The notes: generated by a model not told the origin, from the sequence alone. Positions 16,918-26,015 are shown, numbered from the stretch's first letter. The stretch: 64,000 bases of DNA from Mycolicibacterium parafortuitum (GCF_002086815.1 NZ_MVID01000029.1:1-64000); one strand, 5' to 3'. Program-made: numbers and translations.

Positions 16918-18465
16918 GTGAGCACGCAGCGGATCTTCGAAGAAGGCGACCCGGCAGGCCCGACCGTCGTCCTGGTGCAGGGACAGCCGGACACCTCCCG
17001 GGTGTGGGACGCGGTGGTGCCGCTGCTCGCCGACCGGTTCCACCTGGTGCGGTACGACAGCGAGCGCGGCAGCCGCTACGCCGACGACTTCGCCGCCGTC
17101 CTCGACACCGTCACCGACGGCGCGCCCGTCCACGTCCTCGCCCACGGCTGGGGGTCGGCCGGCGTCTGGCAGTACCTCACCCGACCCGGCGCGGGGGAGC
17201 GCATCGCGTCGCTGACCTCGGTCGCCGGGCCGAGCCCCGAACACGTCTCCGGTTACCTGCGCAGCGCGCTGACCCAGCCGCTGCACCCGCGCCGCTTCGC
17301 CGGCGGCCTCGGCCAGCTCGCCCGGCTGGCGGTCACCGCACCCCGCACGGTCACCGACAAGACCGCGCGGACCAACCTGCGCGGCGCCGGAACATCCCGG
17401 CCGGTCGACGTCCCCGTCCAGCTGATCGTCGCGACCGCGGACCCGTACGTGAGCGCTGGGGTCTACGACGACATGGCCGCGTCGGCGACACGGGTGTGGC
17501 GCCGTGACGTCAAGGCGGGCCGCGACCTCCCGACATCGCATCCGGCGGTGCTGGCGCGGGCGCTGACCCAGCTCGTCGACCACCTCGACGGCGCCCCGGC
17601 CGCGCGTGAACTGAGGCGCGCCGAGGTGGGCAGGTCCCGAAAGACGTTCGGCGACACGCTCGTCGCGATCACCGGCGCGGGCAGCGGAATCGGCCGGGCC
17701 ACCGCGCTCGCGTTCGCCCGCGACGGCGCCGACGTCGTCCTGGCCGACGTCGACGCCGCCGGGCTGGAGGAAACCGCCCGGCTGGTGTCCGCGACGGGCT
17801 CGCAGGCATACCACTACACCGTGGACGTCGCCGACGCCGCGACCGTGGAAGCCTTCGCCGAGCAGGTCTGTGCCGAACACGGCGTGCCCGACATCGTCGT
17901 CAACAACGCGGGCGTGGGCCATGCGGGCTTCTTCCTCGACACCCCCGCCGAGGAATTCGACCGGGTGATCGACATCAACTTCGGCGGCGTCGTCAACGGG
18001 TGCCGGTCGTTCGGCAGGCGCCTCGCCGACCGCGGCACCGGCGGGCACATCGTCAACGTCGCGTCGATGGCGTCCTACACGCCGGTCAACGTGATGAACG
18101 CGTACTGCACATCCAAGGCCGCGGTGTTCATGTTCTCGGATTGCCTTCGCGCAGAACTAGATTCGCACGGCATCAACCTGACCACGATCTGCCCCGGGGT
18201 GATCGGCACCAACATCGTCGAAACCACCCGGTTCTCGCTGCCCGAATCACGCAGCGCGGACCTCGAGACCATCCGGCGTCGCGCGCGCCGCGGATTCGCG
18301 GTGCGGCGGGTCGGGCCGGAGGCGGTCGCCGACGCGATCGTCGCCGCGGTGAAGAGCAACAAGCCGGTGCGGCCGGTGACCGCCGAGGCCTACCTCGTGT
18401 ACGGCATCTCGCATGCCTTCCCGCAGGCGATGCGCAGCGGCGCTCGCGGCGGCAACATCATGTGA
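16918..18465 (+). CDS. EphD-like fusion: degenerate alpha/beta-hydrolase plus SDR oxidoreductase
   Basis: In M. tuberculosis EphD (Rv2214c) joins an epoxide-hydrolase domain to a short-chain dehydrogenase and acts on oxygenated mycolic acids. This 515-residue homologue keeps the fusion, but the hydrolase half (about 1-220) looks inactive. The oxyanion HGxP is VQGQPDT, the nucleophile elbow HDWG is AHGWGSAG (Asp to Gly), the general-base His segment reads KAGRDLPTSHP, and the cap region is much shorter than in EphD of about 590 residues. The SDR half is intact: TGAGSGIGRA, NNAGVG, Ser in VASMASY, and YCTSK with the catalytic Tyr and Lys. It is convergent with pepA with no gap. A reductase role without hydrolase activity is inferred. 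Confidence 0.85.
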   Translation: MSTQRIFEEGDPAGPTVVLVQGQPDTSRVWDAVVPLLADRFHLVRYDSERGSRYADDFAAVLDTVTDGAPVHVLAHGWGSAGVWQYLTRPGAGERIASLTSVAGPSPEHVSGYLRSALTQPLHPRRFAGGLGQLARLAVTAPRTVTDKTARTNLRGAGTSRPVDVPVQLIVATADPYVSAGVYDDMAASATRVWRRDVKAGRDLPTSHPAVLARALTQLVDHLDGAPAARELRRAEVGRSRKTFGDTLVAITGAGSGIGRATALAFARDGADVVLADVDAAGLEETARLVSATGSQAYHYTVDVADAATVEAFAEQVCAEHGVPDIVVNNAGVGHAGFFLDTPAEEFDRVIDINFGGVVNGCRSFGRRLADRGTGGHIVNVASMASYTPVNVMNAYCTSKAAVFMFSDCLRAELDSHGINLTTICPGVIGTNIVETTRFSLPESRSADLETIRRRARRGFAVRRVGPEAVADAIVAAVKSNKPVRPVTAEAYLVYGISHAFPQAMRSGARGGNIM

Positions 18466-19986
18466 TCAGCCGTTGACCGATATATCCTCCAGCACCGCGA
18501 ACATCGTCCGCGTCGGCACCCCGGTGCCGCCCTTGGGGGTGTAACCCCACGGCCCGCCCGAGTTGTACGCCGGCGCCGCGACGTCGATGTGCGCCCACTC
18601 GACCCCGTCGGCGACGAACTCCCGCAGGTAGGTGCCCGCGACCAGCATGCCCGCATAGCGGGACCCGCTGACGTTGGCCAGGTCGGCGACCGTGGACTTC
18701 AGGTCGTCCTTCAATTCCTCGGGCAGCGGCATCGCCCACGCGTTCTCGCCGACCGACTGCGAGATCCCGGCGACCCGGTCGCGGAACTCGTCGCTGCCCA
18801 TCACCCCCGGGGTGCGCGCACCCAGCGCGACGGTCTGCGCGCCGGTCAACGTCGAGGTCTCGATCAGGTAGTCGGGATCGTCCTCGCACGCCCGCACGAT
18901 CGCGTCGGCCAGGATCAGCCGGCCCTCGGCGTCGGTGTTGAGCACCTCGACCGTGGTGCCGCCGTACTGGGTCAGCACGTCGCCGGGGCGCTGCGCGGTC
19001 GCCGACGGCATGTTCTCGGCCATCGGCACGTAGGCCACGACGTCGATCGGCAGATTCCGGCGCGCGGCGAGCAGCACAGTCGCGATGACCGCGGCCGCCC
19101 CGCCCATGTCGGAGGTCATGTGGTGCATGTTCGCGGCCGGCTTGATCGAGATGCCGCCGGTGTCGAACGTGATGCCCTTGCCGACCAGCGCGACCTTCTT
19201 GGCCTTGCGCCCGCCGCCGCGGTGCTCCAACCGGACCAGCCGTGGTGGGCGCGACGAGCCCTTGCCGACGCCGACGATCCCGCCGAAGCCGGCCTTGGCC
19301 AGTGCCTTCTCGTCCAACACCTGCACCGACAGCCCAGCTGCTTCGCCCAAAGCCTTTGCGCGCTTGGCGAATTCGTCCGGGAACAGGTGGCTCGGCGGGG
19401 TGTTGACGAAATCCCGGGCGGTCGCGACGGCGACGGCGACCGCCTCGGCGTGCGCCGCCGAATCCTTGGTCGCCGCCTTCGTATCAGCCGTCAGCGCGGT
19501 GACCTTGCGGATTCCGGTGTCCTTGGGTGCGGTCTTGCCGCTGCGGAACTCGGTGAACCGGTAGGCGCCGAGCAGCAGGCCCTCGATCGTGGCCTCCAGA
19601 TCGATCGCCGACAGCGTCGTGAAGACGTTCTCGACACCGTTGATCGACCGCGCGGCGACCCCGGCCGCACGGCGGATCGTCTCGGCCGGCCACTCGTCGC
19701 GGGCCTTGCCCAGCCCGACGGCCAGCACACTGCTCACCGGCAGTGCGGGCACCACGATGCGGGTCACCTGCTCACCGCCGCCCTTGGCGCCCAACGCTTC
19801 GAGGGCGACCTCGATCTCACCGACCGCCTCGGCGTCGAGGAACGGGTTGGCCACCACGGTGGCGCGTCCGTCGTCGTCTCCGGAACTCACCACCGGCACG
19901 ATCAGGACCGACGAGGCGACCTTGCGCCTGGGCAGCGCGGTGGCGACCGTGACGACAGGGGATTGGTAACCGGCTGAAGTGCTCAC
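18466..19986 (-). CDS. pepA: Leucyl aminopeptidase (M17 family)
   Basis: A cytosolic two-metal peptidase removing N-terminal residues; the orthologue is called pepB in M. tuberculosis (Rv2213). The 506-residue protein has the N-terminal macro-like domain and a catalytic domain with LVGKGITFDTGGISIKP and the M17 signature NTDAEGRLILADAI. The GTG at 19986 is preferred over the TTG two codons upstream because a -10 box lies 8 nt before it and it aligns with the recalled M. tuberculosis start. Its stop (TGA) abuts that of the EphD-like gene in TGATCA. Confidence 0.95.
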   Translation of the reverse strand: MSTSAGYQSPVVTVATALPRRKVASSVLIVPVVSSGDDDGRATVVANPFLDAEAVGEIEVALEALGAKGGGEQVTRIVVPALPVSSVLAVGLGKARDEWPAETIRRAAGVAARSINGVENVFTTLSAIDLEATIEGLLLGAYRFTEFRSGKTAPKDTGIRKVTALTADTKAATKDSAAHAEAVAVAVATARDFVNTPPSHLFPDEFAKRAKALGEAAGLSVQVLDEKALAKAGFGGIVGVGKGSSRPPRLVRLEHRGGGRKAKKVALVGKGITFDTGGISIKPAANMHHMTSDMGGAAAVIATVLLAARRNLPIDVVAYVPMAENMPSATAQRPGDVLTQYGGTTVEVLNTDAEGRLILADAIVRACEDDPDYLIETSTLTGAQTVALGARTPGVMGSDEFRDRVAGISQSVGENAWAMPLPEELKDDLKSTVADLANVSGSRYAGMLVAGTYLREFVADGVEWAHIDVAAPAYNSGGPWGYTPKGGTGVPTRTMFAVLEDISVNG

Positions 19987-19994
19987 GGACAATC

Positions 19995-20000
19995 ACCCTA
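19995..20000 (-). promoter_or_regulatory. -10 box TAGGGT, leaderless promoter of pepA
   Basis: TAGGGT on the minus strand is 8 nt before the GTG at 19986. It is back-to-back with the gcvT promoter in a 37-base intergenic gap. Confidence 0.5.
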
Positions 20001-20009
20001 CTGGGCTAC

Positions 20010-20015
20010 TAGTGT
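20010..20015 (+). promoter_or_regulatory. -10 box TAGTGT, leaderless promoter of gcvT
   Basis: TAGTGT is followed by 8 nt and the GTG at 20024; no ribosome-binding site is seen. Confidence 0.5.
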
Positions 20016-20023
20016 GGTTCGCC

Positions 20024-21121
20024 GTGAGCGACAACCTGCTGGCCGGCCCCCTGGAGAACCGTCACCGCGAGCTCGGCGCGAGCTTCGCCGAGTTCGGGGG
20101 GTGGCTGATGCCGGTGTCCTACGCGGGCACGGTCGCCGAGCACACCGCAACCCGCACCACCGTCGGCCTCTTCGACGTCAGCCACCTCGGAAAAGCACTG
20201 GTGAAAGGCCCCGGTGCGGCCGAGTACGTCAACTCCGCGTTCACCAACGACCTGCGCCGCATCGGACCCGGCAAGGCGCAGTACACGCTGTGCTGCACCG
20301 AGTCGGGCGGAGTTATCGACGACCTGATCGCCTACTACGTCTCCGACGACGAGATCTTCCTGGTGCCCAACGCCGCCAACACCGCCGCCGTGGTCGCCGC
20401 GCTTCAGGAACGCGCCCCGGCGGGGCTGACCATCACCGACGAGCACCGTTCCCGCGCCGTCCTGGCAGTGCAGGGACCCAAGTCGACCGACGTGCTCGCC
20501 GCGCTCGGGCTGCCGACCGACATGGACTACATGGGCTACACCGATGCGCAGTTCAACGGCGTCGACGTCCGCGTGTGCCGCACCGGCTACACCGGTGAGC
20601 ACGGCTACGAACTCCTGCCGACGTGGGACGAGGCGGCCATCGTGTTCGACGCGCTCGTCGACGCGGTGAAGGCCGCCGGCGGCGAACTGGCCGGGCTCGG
20701 TGCCCGCGACACGCTGCGCACCGAGATGGGCTATCCGTTGCACGGCCATGAACTCTCGCTGGACATCTCGCCACTGCAGGCCCGCTGCGGATGGGCGGTG
20801 GGATGGAAGAAGGACGCGTTCTGGGGCCGCGACGCGCTGCTCGCCGAGAAGGAGGCCGGGCCGCGGCGCACGCTGCGCGGCCTGCGCGCCGTCGGGCGCG
20901 GAGTGCTGCGCCCCGAGTTGACCGTGCTCTCCGGCGACACCGCGGTCGGTGTCACCACCTCCGGAACCTTCTCTCCCACTTTGAAAGTCGGCATCGCGCT
21001 GGCGCTGATCGACACCGAGGCCGGCGTCGCCGACGGCGACCGCGTCGCCGTCGACGTGCGTGGCAGGCAGGTCGAGTGCGAAGTGGTCAAACCGCCGTTC
21101 GTCGACACCCGCACGCGCTGA
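20024..21121 (+). CDS. gcvT: Aminomethyltransferase (glycine cleavage system T protein)
   Basis: It transfers the aminomethyl group from the H protein to tetrahydrofolate, releasing ammonia. The 365-residue protein shows GLFDVSHLGK, the QGPKS segment, CRTGYTGEHGYEL and a C-terminal barrel (VGVTTSGTFSPTLKVGIAL). The GTG at 20024 is chosen on the -10 spacing; the frame is open upstream into the pepA start. The glycine-cleavage H and P genes are not in this window. Confidence 0.95.
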   Translation: MSDNLLAGPLENRHRELGASFAEFGGWLMPVSYAGTVAEHTATRTTVGLFDVSHLGKALVKGPGAAEYVNSAFTNDLRRIGPGKAQYTLCCTESGGVIDDLIAYYVSDDEIFLVPNAANTAAVVAALQERAPAGLTITDEHRSRAVLAVQGPKSTDVLAALGLPTDMDYMGYTDAQFNGVDVRVCRTGYTGEHGYELLPTWDEAAIVFDALVDAVKAAGGELAGLGARDTLRTEMGYPLHGHELSLDISPLQARCGWAVGWKKDAFWGRDALLAEKEAGPRRTLRGLRAVGRGVLRPELTVLSGDTAVGVTTSGTFSPTLKVGIALALIDTEAGVADGDRVAVDVRGRQVECEVVKPPFVDTRTR

Positions 21122-21165
21122 CGACTGCGGGGGTGTGCGCGGGAAAACCGCTGGCGCTCCGGTTA

Positions 21166-21171
21166 TACAAT
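21166..21171 (+). promoter_or_regulatory. -10 box TACAAT, leaderless promoter of ilvE
   Basis: TACAAT lies 7 nt before the ATG at 21179. The upstream context TATACAAT is the closest to consensus of the leaderless promoters in this window. Confidence 0.6.
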
Positions 21172-21178
21172 CGGCTGC

Positions 21179-22282
21179 ATGACTGAAGGCCTCGAGTTCA
21201 CCGTTGATCGCGCTGCGAATCCGGCGAGCGACGAGGTACGGGACGGCATCCTCGCCAACCCCGGCTTCGGCAAGTTCCACACCGATCACATGGTGTCGAT
21301 CGACTACACCACCGACAAGGGCTGGCACGACGCGAAGGTCCTTCCGTACGGGCCGATCGAGCTGGACCCGTCGGCGATCGTGCTGCACTACGCGCAGGAG
21401 ATCTTCGAGGGCCTGAAGGCCTACCGCTGGGCCGACGGTTCGATCGTGTCGTTCCGGCCCGAGGCCAACGCGGCCCGGCTGCGCGCGTCGGCGCGCCGGC
21501 TGGCGATGCCCGAGCTGCCCGACGAGGTGTTCCTCGAATCGCTGCGCCAGCTGATCGCCGTCGACGAGAAGTGGGTGCCGCCGGCAGGCGGCGAAGAGTC
21601 GCTGTACCTGCGGCCCTTCATGATCGCGACCGAACCCGGCCTCGGCGTGCGCCCGGCCGACCATTACCGCTACCTGGTGATCGGCTCGCCCGCGGGTGCG
21701 TACTTCCCGCGGGGCATCAAGCCGGTCAGCGTGTGGCTGTCCCACGAATACGTGCGGGCCTCGCCGGGTGGGACAGGCGCCGCGAAGTTCGGCGGCAACT
21801 ACGCCGCGTCGCTGCTGGCGCAGGCCGAGGCGGCCTCACACGGCTGCGATCAGGTGGTCTGGCTGGACGCGATCGAACGCCGCTACATCGAGGAAATGGG
21901 TGGGATGAACCTGTTCTTCGTGCTCGGCAGCGGCGGCACCGCGCGGCTGGTGACACCGGAACTGTCCGGTTCACTGCTGCCGGGCATCACCCGGAGTTCG
22001 TTGCTGCAGTTGGCAACTGACGCCGGTTTCGCCGTCGAGGAGCGCAAGATCGACGTCGACGAGTGGCAGAAGAAGGCCGCCGCGGGGGAGATCACCGAGG
22101 TGTTCGCGTGCGGTACCGCCGCCGTCATCACCCCGGTGTCGCACGTGAAGTACGGGGACGGCGAGTTCACCATCGCCGACGGCGAACCCGGCGAGATCAC
22201 CATGGCGCTGCGCGACACCCTGACCGGGATCCAGCGCGGCACCTTCGCCGACACCCATGGCTGGATGACGCGGCTGTCCTAA
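21179..22282 (+). CDS. ilvE: Branched-chain amino acid aminotransferase
   Basis: A PLP-dependent class IV transaminase for the last step of Val, Leu and Ile synthesis. The 367-residue protein has the PLP lysine at Lys203 (GTGAAKFGGNYAASL), the family signature around IEEMGGMNLFFVLG and the VFACGTAAVITPV loop. It is close to the M. tuberculosis enzyme in length. Its stop interlocks with that of cobS (CTAA, 4-base overlap). Confidence 0.97.
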   Translation: MTEGLEFTVDRAANPASDEVRDGILANPGFGKFHTDHMVSIDYTTDKGWHDAKVLPYGPIELDPSAIVLHYAQEIFEGLKAYRWADGSIVSFRPEANAARLRASARRLAMPELPDEVFLESLRQLIAVDEKWVPPAGGEESLYLRPFMIATEPGLGVRPADHYRYLVIGSPAGAYFPRGIKPVSVWLSHEYVRASPGGTGAAKFGGNYAASLLAQAEAASHGCDQVVWLDAIERRYIEEMGGMNLFFVLGSGGTARLVTPELSGSLLPGITRSSLLQLATDAGFAVEERKIDVDEWQKKAAAGEITEVFACGTAAVITPVSHVKYGDGEFTIADGEPGEITMALRDTLTGIQRGTFADTHGWMTRLS

Positions 22283-23010
22283 CGGACCGCCAGCCCCAAC
22301 GCGGCCACCGTCGTCGCGACCTCCAGCGCTGCGCCGAACACATCGCCGGTGACCCCGCCGAATCGGCGCACGCAGTGCGCGACCAGTCCGGCGCCGACCG
22401 CGACGGCGACGATCACCGCCAGCGGTCCCTGCCACGGACGATCACCCACCAGCGCCGCCAAGGTGGCGACTGCCACCAGCCACGCGCCCACCACCCACCG
22501 GGGCTGGGTGCCCGCGACCAGCGTGCCCAGGGTGCTGCCGGCCGCCGCGGGGACCCCGCGCCGGCAGGCGGCCACCACCGCGACCCGGCCGGTGAGCACC
22601 GCGACCGCCACCGCCGCGGCGCCCGCCTGGCTGAACGCGATGGACTGCACCAACACCGTGACCGCCACCGCGGCCACCCCGAACGGTCCGGCCCGGCCGT
22701 CGCGCATCACCGCCAGCGCACGCTCCGGCGGCCCGTAACAACCCAACGCGTCGGTGGTGTCGGCCAGGCCGTCGATGTGTAACCCGCGGGTGGCCAGCAG
22801 CAGCACCGCGACGGTCAGCGCCCCGGCGAGGAGGCTGTGCTCGCCGAACGCCCACCCGGCGAACCAGCACACGGCCGCGGCGAGGCCGCCGAGTGCCGCG
22901 CCGGCCACCGGCAGCGCGGTCAGTGCGCCGCGCCCGATCACCGCATTCGCGCGCGCAGGTACCGGAAGGACCGTCGCGAACGCGAAAGCGCCTGCCAGCG
23001 AACGGAACAC
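22279..23010 (-). CDS. cobS: Adenosylcobinamide-GDP ribazoletransferase (cobalamin synthase)
   Basis: A membrane enzyme joining alpha-ribazole to adenosylcobinamide-GDP in the last part of cobalamin synthesis. The 243-residue protein has several hydrophobic helices and the conserved HIDGLADTTDALG motif with GRAGPFG nearby. The GTG at 23010 is 5 bases after the cobT stop, so the two are one operon. The usual third partner, cobU, is not nearby. Confidence 0.93.
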   Translation of the reverse strand: MFRSLAGAFAFATVLPVPARANAVIGRGALTALPVAGAALGGLAAAVCWFAGWAFGEHSLLAGALTVAVLLLATRGLHIDGLADTTDALGCYGPPERALAVMRDGRAGPFGVAAVAVTVLVQSIAFSQAGAAAVAVAVLTGRVAVVAACRRGVPAAAGSTLGTLVAGTQPRWVVGAWLVAVATLAALVGDRPWQGPLAVIVAVAVGAGLVAHCVRRFGGVTGDVFGAALEVATTVAALGLAVR

Positions 23011-23015
23011 GGGTG

Positions 23016-24071
23016 TTAGGCCTCGCCGATCCCGGCTTCCTCGAACGTCGCCATCGACGCGAGGGTGGCCACCGCGGCGCGCAGCACCGGCAGCGCGACC
23101 ACCGCCCCGGATCCCTCACCGAGGCGCATGTCGAGCTCCACGATCGGGGACAGCTCCAGGCGCTGCAGCGCCAGGGTGTGCGCGGGCTCGGTGGAGCGGT
23201 GCCCGGCCCGCCACCACTGCCGGGCCCCCGGCGCCAACCGGTCGGCGGCCAGCGCGGCGGCGGTGACCACCATCCCGTCCAGCAGCACCGGCGTCTTGCG
23301 GACGGCGGCCTGCGCGCAGAAACCCGTCATCGCCGCGAGGTCGGCGCCGCCGCAGATCCTCAGCAGTGCAATGGGATCCGCCGACAGGCGGCGGGTGCGG
23401 TAGAGCGCGTCGCGAATCGCCGCGGTCTTGCGGGCCCACCCCGCGTCGTCGATACCGGTGCCGCGGCCGACCACGGCCACCGGCTCCGAATCGGTCAGTG
23501 CGGCGATCAACGTGGTGGCCGGCGTGGTGTTGCCGATACCCATATCGCCGGCGATCAGCAGGTCCGCGCCCGAGTCGACCTCCTCGTCGGCGATCGCGCG
23601 GCCCGCGTCGATCGCCTGCACCACCTCGCCGGGGGTCAGCGCGTCCTCGACGGCGATGTTGCCGCTGGAGCGGCGGATCTTGTGGGCGCCGATCGCGGGG
23701 GACAGCGGCTCGTCGGTGTCGACGGCCATGTCGGCGACGCGAACGGTGGCACCGGCCACCTCGGCGAGCACGTTCACCGCGGCCCCGCCTGCGGCGAAGT
23801 TGGCCACCATCGCGGCGGTCACCTCGGGCGGATACGCCGACACCCCGGCGCCGGCCACCCCGTGGTCCCCGGCGAACACGACGACCCGGGCACGCTCGAA
23901 TTGCTGTGGCGGGCACACCCCTTGGCAGGCGGACACCCAGATCGACAGTTCCTCGAGCCGGCCGAGCGCACCGGCGGGCTTGGTCAGCCGCAGCTGGCGC
24001 TGCGCCGCCGCGGCGGCGGCATCGGCATCGGGTGCGGGAATCTCAGGAAAGTAGCCCACCTGCGGTGTCAC
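23016..24071 (-). CDS. cobT: Nicotinate-nucleotide--dimethylbenzimidazole phosphoribosyltransferase
   Basis: It makes alpha-ribazole phosphate from dimethylbenzimidazole and nicotinate mononucleotide, feeding CobS. The 351-residue protein has VVFAGDHGVAGAGVS, the GIGNTTPATTL loop and the terminal LGEGSGA with the catalytic Glu. The GTG at 24071 overlaps the stop of the DUF3043 gene (GTGA); earlier in-frame codons fall inside that gene. Confidence 0.95.
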   Translation of the reverse strand: MTPQVGYFPEIPAPDADAAAAAAQRQLRLTKPAGALGRLEELSIWVSACQGVCPPQQFERARVVVFAGDHGVAGAGVSAYPPEVTAAMVANFAAGGAAVNVLAEVAGATVRVADMAVDTDEPLSPAIGAHKIRRSSGNIAVEDALTPGEVVQAIDAGRAIADEEVDSGADLLIAGDMGIGNTTPATTLIAALTDSEPVAVVGRGTGIDDAGWARKTAAIRDALYRTRRLSADPIALLRICGGADLAAMTGFCAQAAVRKTPVLLDGMVVTAAALAADRLAPGARQWWRAGHRSTEPAHTLALQRLELSPIVELDMRLGEGSGAVVALPVLRAAVATLASMATFEEAGIGEA

Positions 24072-24763
24072 GCAACGGTGGAGCCGCGCTCGACCCGCGG
24101 CCGCGGCGCACGCATGCGGCGCAGCTGCGAAGCCCGGCTGGCGGCGTAAAAGCCGAGCTTCCAACCGGTTTCGGTGTTGTTCGGGAACTTCTGGTCGGCC
24201 ATCCGGTTGACCTTGCGGCCCAGGAAGAAGCCGTCGATCACCATGATCAGCACCAGGATCAGCATCGCCGGGGACACCGCCGCCTGCACCTGCACCGACG
24301 GCACCGCCAGCATGATGAAGATCATCGCCAGCGCCGCGGGCATGAACAGGCCCAGCAGATTTCGCCGAGAGTCCACGATGTCGCGCACGTAGGCGCGGAC
24401 CGGGCCGCGGTCGCGGGGCAGCAGGTAGGCGTCCTCGCCGGCCATCATCCGCTCGCGGCGCTCGTTCATCTCGGCGCGGCGCTCGGCGCGCTGCACCTTG
24501 CGCTCCTGACGCGACAGCTTCGGACGCTGCGCGCGCATCTCCTTGCGGCGCTTCCTGGCCTCGGCGGTGGTCATCGGGGCCGGGGCCACCGGGCCGCGCC
24601 TGCGGGCCGCCTCATTGCGCTTCGGGGTCGGCCTGCCCTTGGGTGCGGTACCCGCGCGCGGCGCCCCTGCGCCAGTGGTCGCATCGTCGTTCGAGGCATC
24701 CTCGGCGGGAACGGAATCGCCCGGATCTCCAGCGTCGTCACTCTTGCGGCCCAGCAGTTTCAC
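24068..24763 (-). CDS. DUF3043 membrane protein (Rv2206-like)
   Basis: A 231-residue conserved actinobacterial protein. The first 130 residues are charged and Arg/Lys/Glu-rich, with a predicted coiled-coil stretch (KLSRQERKVQRAERRAEM). A conserved DAYLLPRDRGPVRAYVRDIV segment is followed by two membrane helices (about 135-185) and a basic tail. It is coupled to cobT by a GTGA overlap. Function unknown; the cobalamin-operon position is conserved in mycobacteria. Confidence 0.88.
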   Translation of the reverse strand: MKLLGRKSDDAGDPGDSVPAEDASNDDATTGAGAPRAGTAPKGRPTPKRNEAARRRGPVAPAPMTTAEARKRRKEMRAQRPKLSRQERKVQRAERRAEMNERRERMMAGEDAYLLPRDRGPVRAYVRDIVDSRRNLLGLFMPAALAMIFIMLAVPSVQVQAAVSPAMLILVLIMVIDGFFLGRKVNRMADQKFPNNTETGWKLGFYAASRASQLRRMRAPRPRVERGSTVA

Positions 24764-24769
24764 AGCCCC

Positions 24770-24775
24770 AGGTTA
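24770..24775 (-). promoter_or_regulatory. -10 box TAACCT, leaderless promoter of DUF3043-cobT-cobS
   Basis: TAACCT on the minus strand is 6 nt before the GTG at 24763. It is back-to-back with the glycerate-kinase promoter within 60 bases. Confidence 0.5.
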
Positions 24776-24811
24776 CTTCTTTCGCACCCAGCGGACCCAA
24801 TCCGCGCCGGT

Positions 24812-24817
24812 TAGTCT
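24812..24817 (+). promoter_or_regulatory. -10 box TAGTCT, leaderless promoter of the glycerate kinase gene
   Basis: TAGTCT is followed by 6 nt and the GTG at 24824. Confidence 0.5.
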
Positions 24818-24823
24818 GCCGGG

Positions 24824-25924
24824 GTGACGGCCAGCGAGCCCCCCGCCAGAACTGTGCTCATCGCCCCCGACTGCTTCGGCGACAGCCTCACCGCGGTGCA
24901 GGCCGCCGACGCGATCGCGCGGGGCTGGTGCGCCTCGCGGCCCGGCGACGACGTGCGGCGCGCTCCGCAGTCCGACGGTGGACCCGGATTCGTCGACGTG
25001 CTCGCCGGGCGCCTCGGGGAGATCCGCACGTCGACCGTCAGCGGTCCACTCGACGCCGACGTCGAAGCGCGCTGGGTGCTCGACCCCGATCCGCCGGTCA
25101 CCGCCTACCTGGAATGTGCGCAGGCCTGCGGGTTGGCGCTGCTCGACGGACCCCCGACGGTGCACACCGCGCTGGAGGCGCACAGCAGGGGAGTCGGGCA
25201 GCTCATCGCCGAGGCGTGCGCCGCCGGAGCCGGCCGCATCGTGGTCGGGCTCGGCGGCAGCGGCTGTACCGACGGCGGGCGGGCGCTGGTGGAGGCGCTC
25301 GGCGGGCTGAGCGCGGCCCGTGAGCTGCTCGACGGCGTCGAACTGATCGCCGCCAGCGACGTCGAACACCCGCTGCTCGGCCCGATGGGCGCGGCGGCGG
25401 TGTTCGGGCCGCAGAAGGGCGCCGACCCCGACACCGTCACGATCCTCGAACAGCGGCTGACCGCCTGGGCCGACCAACTCGACGCCGCCGCGGGCCGCCG
25501 GGTCAGCGACCAGCCGGGAGCCGGTGCGGCGGGCGGCATCGGTGCGGCGCTGCTCGCGCTCGGCGGGCGCCGCGAATCGGGGGCCTCGATCGTCGCCGAG
25601 CACACCGGGCTTTCAGGCGACGTCGCCGCCGCCGACCTGGTGATCACCGGGGAGGGCCGCTTCGACGACCAGTCCCTGCACGGCAAGGTCGTCAGCGCGC
25701 TCGCCGCCGCCGCACAGGCCCGCGGCATCCCGGTCCTGGTCCTCGCGGGCCAGGTCACACTCTCCGCGTCCGAGCTGGCCGGCGCCGGGATCGCGGCGGC
25801 GCATTCCGTCACCGACCATGCCGGATCGGTGCGCACGGCGATCGAGGATGCGGCCAACCAGCTGGAAGGACTGGCCGCCGAGGTCGCGGCCGGATGGGAC
25901 AGCAGCGGCAGAAGTGAGGAATAG
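24824..25924 (+). CDS. Glycerate kinase (GlxK family)
   Basis: It phosphorylates glycerate to 2- or 3-phosphoglycerate with ATP. The 366-residue protein has the family's N-terminal APDCFGDSLTAVQAADAI, the IVVGLGGSGCTDGG loop (about 140-155), GPQKGADPDT and LVITGEGRFDDQSLHGKV. Orthologue of Rv2205c. It lies alone between the DUF3043 and Fe-S protein genes. Confidence 0.92.
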   Translation: MTASEPPARTVLIAPDCFGDSLTAVQAADAIARGWCASRPGDDVRRAPQSDGGPGFVDVLAGRLGEIRTSTVSGPLDADVEARWVLDPDPPVTAYLECAQACGLALLDGPPTVHTALEAHSRGVGQLIAEACAAGAGRIVVGLGGSGCTDGGRALVEALGGLSAARELLDGVELIAASDVEHPLLGPMGAAAVFGPQKGADPDTVTILEQRLTAWADQLDAAAGRRVSDQPGAGAAGGIGAALLALGGRRESGASIVAEHTGLSGDVAAADLVITGEGRFDDQSLHGKVVSALAAAAQARGIPVLVLAGQVTLSASELAGAGIAAAHSVTDHAGSVRTAIEDAANQLEGLAAEVAAGWDSSGRSEE

Positions 25925-26015
25925 GGGCGGAACCAGGTACCGTTGATGCAGTGGGGCCCGCCCCGATCGCGGGGGCGACCTGGCTCCACTCACGTACATC
26001 CACACGGGAGATTCC

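Noticed and set aside
16471..18048. A 525-codon minus-strand frame opposite the EphD-like gene
   Set aside because: Low-complexity Gly/Val/Asp/Arg composition and no motifs, while the opposite strand encodes a recognised SDR protein.
20009..21745. A 578-codon minus-strand frame across gcvT and ilvE
   Set aside because: It spans two real genes on the other strand and has shadow-type composition.
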